A stretch of 64,000 nt of DNA from contig NZ_JAERRH010000001.1 in the NCBI RefSeq assembly GCF_016741855.1, forward strand, positions 868,001 to 932,000. The letters are read 5' to 3'. The notes beneath the pieces are model-generated. The model made no database searches. It was not told the origin of the DNA and was given only the letters and a program-made list of their open reading frames with translations. Each line of letters starts with the position of its first letter. Position 1 is the stretch's first letter. Origin of the DNA: Streptomyces musisoli (GTDB lineage: Bacteria; Actinomycetota; Actinomycetes; Streptomycetales; Streptomycetaceae). The position numbers and the translations under genes are program-made. Shown one piece after another: positions 62,022 to 64,000 of this stretch.

Positions 62022-62723
62022 CTACCAGCTCCGTTCGGCGATCATCTTGGCCGGGGCCAGGACCGTCACGTGACCGTGGTCGCCGTACACGGAGTGGCGC
62101 CAGCGGGCGAACACCCTCGCGGCACGGTTCAGCTTGTCGTCGTCCCACACGCCGTAGTCGACCCACACGTCGGCCTCCGTGCGGGCGCCGCTCTCGGGCA
62201 TCCGGACACAGACCCGCTCGACGTGCGCGGCGACGGCGGCGTCCGCCTTCGGGGCAGTCGTCTTCAGGTAGGCGCGGAAATCGCGGGTCATCGAGTACCA
62301 GCGATGCGGACCGACGTCCGGCACGCCCCCGTCGTCCTCCGTGGTGTCCCCCACGGACGGGCCCTGGTCGTCGCTGGTGGTGTCGGGCAGCTCCTGATCG
62401 TCGCTGGTGGTGTCGGGCAGCTCCTGATCGTCGGACGTGGTGTCCGGAAGCTCCTGGTCGTCGGACGTGGTGTCCGGAAGCTCCTGATCGTCGGACGTGG
62501 TGTCCGGAAGCCCCTGGTCGTCGGACGTGGCGTCCGGGAGCCCCTGGTCGTCGTCCGTGTTCTGCGGAGCCTCCTCGACGAAGCACTCCCTGTCGGCCGC
62601 GGACGGCCGCGGCGCCGACGAGGCGGCCCGCGCGGCGTCCGCGCGCTCCGTACCGCAGGAGACGAGCGCGCAGCAGCCGGTGAGCAACGCGGCGACGGCG
62701 TACCGGCGCATCCTGGTCATCAT
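62022..62723 (-). CDS. Repeat-containing lipoprotein of unknown function
   Basis: The 233-residue protein has a lipoprotein signal with lipobox L20-V-S-C23, an acidic spacer made of six 10-residue repeats of the type DDQELPDTTS (58-117), and a C-terminal domain (~135-233) with HRWYSMTRDFRAYL, three Cys in the whole mature part and a basic end (FARWRHSVYGDHGHVTVLAP). The repeat would form an extended acidic stalk holding the C-terminal domain away from the membrane. No family is recognised. GGGGGA six bases before the ATG sets the start. It lies between acnA and the HTH-MurA gene; each flank carries an ATCTC-N6-GAGAT site. Confidence 0.7.
   Translation of the reverse strand: MMTRMRRYAVAALLTGCCALVSCGTERADAARAASSAPRPSAADRECFVEEAPQNTDDDQGLPDATSDDQGLPDTTSDDQELPDTTSDDQELPDTTSDDQELPDTTSDDQELPDTTSDDQGPSVGDTTEDDGGVPDVGPHRWYSMTRDFRAYLKTTAPKADAAVAAHVERVCVRMPESGARTEADVWVDYGVWDDDKLNRAARVFARWRHSVYGDHGHVTVLAPAKMIAERSW
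62373..62552 (-). repeat. 6 x 30-bp in-frame repeat coding an acidic stalk
   Basis: The plus-strand unit tcctgatcgtcggacgtggt plus gtccggaagc repeats six times, coding DDQ(E/G)LPD(T/A)TS. The four central units are almost identical at the DNA level, which suggests recent expansion and length variation among strains. Confidence 0.95.
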
Positions 62724-62902
62724 GTGTATCCCCCTTCGGGGACTCAGAGGGGCACACGCGGGCCGAGGTTGCCTGGACGGTCGAGCACCATGCGACATCA
62801 CCCGATTTGCCCGGACCTTTCCGGGTACTCTCCTGTCGCTGGACAAAACGACACTGACGGATCGTCACGGGCGCCACCCGAACGGACCCCCTGACAGGCA
62901 CC

Positions 62903-62918
62903 ATCTCATATCTGAGAT
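62903..62918. promoter_or_regulatory. Candidate autoregulatory operator of the HTH-MurA gene
   Basis: ATCTCA-TATC-TGAGAT is a perfect 6-bp inverted repeat overlapping the presumed -10 (TAACCT, 62918-62923) of a leaderless start at 62931. A protein bound here would block transcription; the HTH of the gene product itself is a candidate. Confidence 0.65.
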
Positions 62919-62930
62919 AACCTCAACCTC

Positions 62931-64000
62931 ATGTCAGACGACTACCTCGTACGCATCGGCAAGCTCATCCGTGACGCCCGGCAACACCGGGGCTGGACAC
63001 AGGCGCAGCTCGCGGAGGCGCTCGGTACCAGCCAGAGCGCGGTCAACCGCATCGAGCGCGGCAACCAGAACATCAGCCTTGAGATGATCGCCCGGATCGG
63101 TGAAGCCCTGGACAGCGAGATCGTGTCGCTGGGTTACGCGGGTCCGATGCATCTGCGCGTGGTCGGCGGCCGCCGCCTGTCCGGCGCCATCGACGTGAAG
63201 ACCAGCAAGAACGCGTGCGTGGCCCTGCTGTGCGCCTCGCTGCTGAACAAGGGGCGCACGGTGCTGCGCCGGGTGGCGCGCATCGAGGAGGTGTACCGCC
63301 TGCTGGAGGTGCTCAACTCCATCGGCGTGCGCACCCGCTGGATCAACGACGGCGTCGACCTGGAACTGGTCCCGCCCGCCGAGCTGGAGATGACGGCGAT
63401 CGATGCGGAGGCCGCCGTACGCACCCGCTCGATCATCATGTTCCTCGGCCCGCTGCTGCACCGCATGGACCACTTCAAGCTGCCGTACGCCGGCGGTTGC
63501 GACCTGGGCACGCGGACCATCGAGCCGCACATGATCGCGCTGCGCCGGTTCGGTCTGGACGTGGCGGCCACCGAGGGCCAGTACCACGCCCAGGTGGACC
63601 GCTCGGTCCGCCCCGACCGCCCGATCGTCCTGACCGAGCGCGGCGACACGGTGACCGAGAACGCGCTGCTCGCCGCCGCCCGGCACGACGGTGTGACGGT
63701 CATCCGCAACGCCTCCTCCAACTACATGGTCCAGGACCTGTGTTTCTTCCTGGAGGCGCTGGGCGTCGAGGTGGAGGGCATCGGCACCACCACGCTCACC
63801 GTGCACGGCGTGCCGAACATCGACGTCGACGTCGATTACTCCCCCTCCGAGGACCCGGTCGAGGCGATGAGCCTGCTGGCCGCGGCCGTGGTGACCGAGT
63901 CGGAGCTGACGGTGCGCCGGGTGCCGATCGAGTTCCTGGAGATCGAGCTGGCGGTCCTGGAGGAGATGGGCCTCGACCACGACCGCAGCGCCGAGTACTG
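62931..64000 (+). CDS. HTH-fused UDP-N-acetylglucosamine 1-carboxyvinyltransferase-like protein (3' end outside window)
   Basis: The visible 356 residues start with an XRE-type HTH (about 8-60; LIRDARQHRGWTQAQLAEAL, SQSAVNRIERGNQNIS), followed by a MurA-like EPT domain. The substrate-binding Lys-Asn is in VKTSKNACVALLCASLL and the fosfomycin-target Cys is Cys190 in AGGCDLGTR. MurA transfers enolpyruvate from PEP to UDP-GlcNAc at the start of peptidoglycan synthesis; a second, HTH-bearing MurA-like protein at this position is known in Streptomyces (SCO5998 by synteny). There is no Shine-Dalgarno: TAACCT seven bases before ATG suggests leaderless transcription. It may be both enzyme and regulator, or a regulator sensing the substrate. 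Confidence 0.88.
   Translation, partial: MSDDYLVRIGKLIRDARQHRGWTQAQLAEALGTSQSAVNRIERGNQNISLEMIARIGEALDSEIVSLGYAGPMHLRVVGGRRLSGAIDVKTSKNACVALLCASLLNKGRTVLRRVARIEEVYRLLEVLNSIGVRTRWINDGVDLELVPPAELEMTAIDAEAAVRTRSIIMFLGPLLHRMDHFKLPYAGGCDLGTRTIEPHMIALRRFGLDVAATEGQYHAQVDRSVRPDRPIVLTERGDTVTENALLAAARHDGVTVIRNASSNYMVQDLCFFLEALGVEVEGIGTTTLTVHGVPNIDVDVDYSPSEDPVEAMSLLAAAVVTESELTVRRVPIEFLEIELAVLEEMGLDHDRSAEY

Overview
The window is chromosomal DNA from a Streptomyces or a very close relative. The evidence is the very high G+C with G/C in third codon positions, frequent GTG starts, many leaderless starts with a -10 box directly upstream, and a developmental gene (whiI) that carries a sigma-WhiG-type promoter. 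From about 12 kb to the right end the gene order is, from memory, the inverted order of the S. coelicolor core segment around SCO6045 to SCO5998: DUF692 protein, heme genes, whiI, RNase D, fadAB, dxs, xylFGH, rok7B7, ngcEFG, acnA, murA-like. I could not align it. No tRNA, rRNA, CRISPR array, IS element or prophage was seen.

Layout. 1-11.9 kb is more accessory: a FAD/Rieske oxidoreductase (left end cut), a deacetylase-fold lipoprotein, a 60-residue CxxC protein, two ABC ATPase/permease pairs, a DUF6086-like protein, a PTH2-like protein, a YceI protein and a NarL-type two-component pair. 12-17.5 kb has a DUF692 (multinuclear iron oxidase family) protein fused to a second domain, a DUF4142 protein, a TIGR04222-type membrane protein and a secreted tripeptidyl-peptidase-like hydrolase. 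17.6-28 kb holds the coproporphyrin branch of heme synthesis (chdC, cgoX, hemE) mixed with a DUF4349 lipoprotein, a CoA-disulfide-reductase-like flavoprotein, a rhomboid, a DUF3000 protein, whiI and RNase D. 28.7-32.1 kb is fadAB. 32-39.3 kb has a beta-propeller protein, a NYN/PIN protein, an ArnT-like membrane glycosyltransferase, an APC permease and dxs. 39.5-55.5 kb is a sugar-scavenging block: xylose-type ABC importer, its ROK regulator, the NgcEFG chitosugar importer and two GH92 mannosidases that share an operator motif. 56-64 kb has a sensor/SpoIIE phosphatase, acnA under two candidate operators, a repeat-bearing lipoprotein and an HTH-MurA fusion protein (right end cut).

The most unusual property is a recurrent pattern of imperfect short tandem duplications placed exactly on gene boundaries. 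In at least nine genes the stop codon and its flank are repeated 2 to 5 times with a different unit each time (16 to 176 bp). In others the translation start is repeated: four in-frame Shine-Dalgarno/GTG starts for one ABC permease and three starts for a histidine kinase. In one ABC operon a 122-bp unit containing the ATPase 3' end and the ATGA stop/start overlap is present three times, creating two extra overlapping mini-ORFs between ATPase and permease. Most of these lie in the first 15 kb.

Regulatory sites that can be read directly include a sigma-WhiG-type promoter before whiI, a GACAWCGWTGTC operator at both GH92 genes, an iron-box-like site and an ATCTC-N6-GAGAT palindrome before acnA (the latter shape recurs at the HTH-MurA gene), and a palindrome filling the promoter spacer of ngcE.
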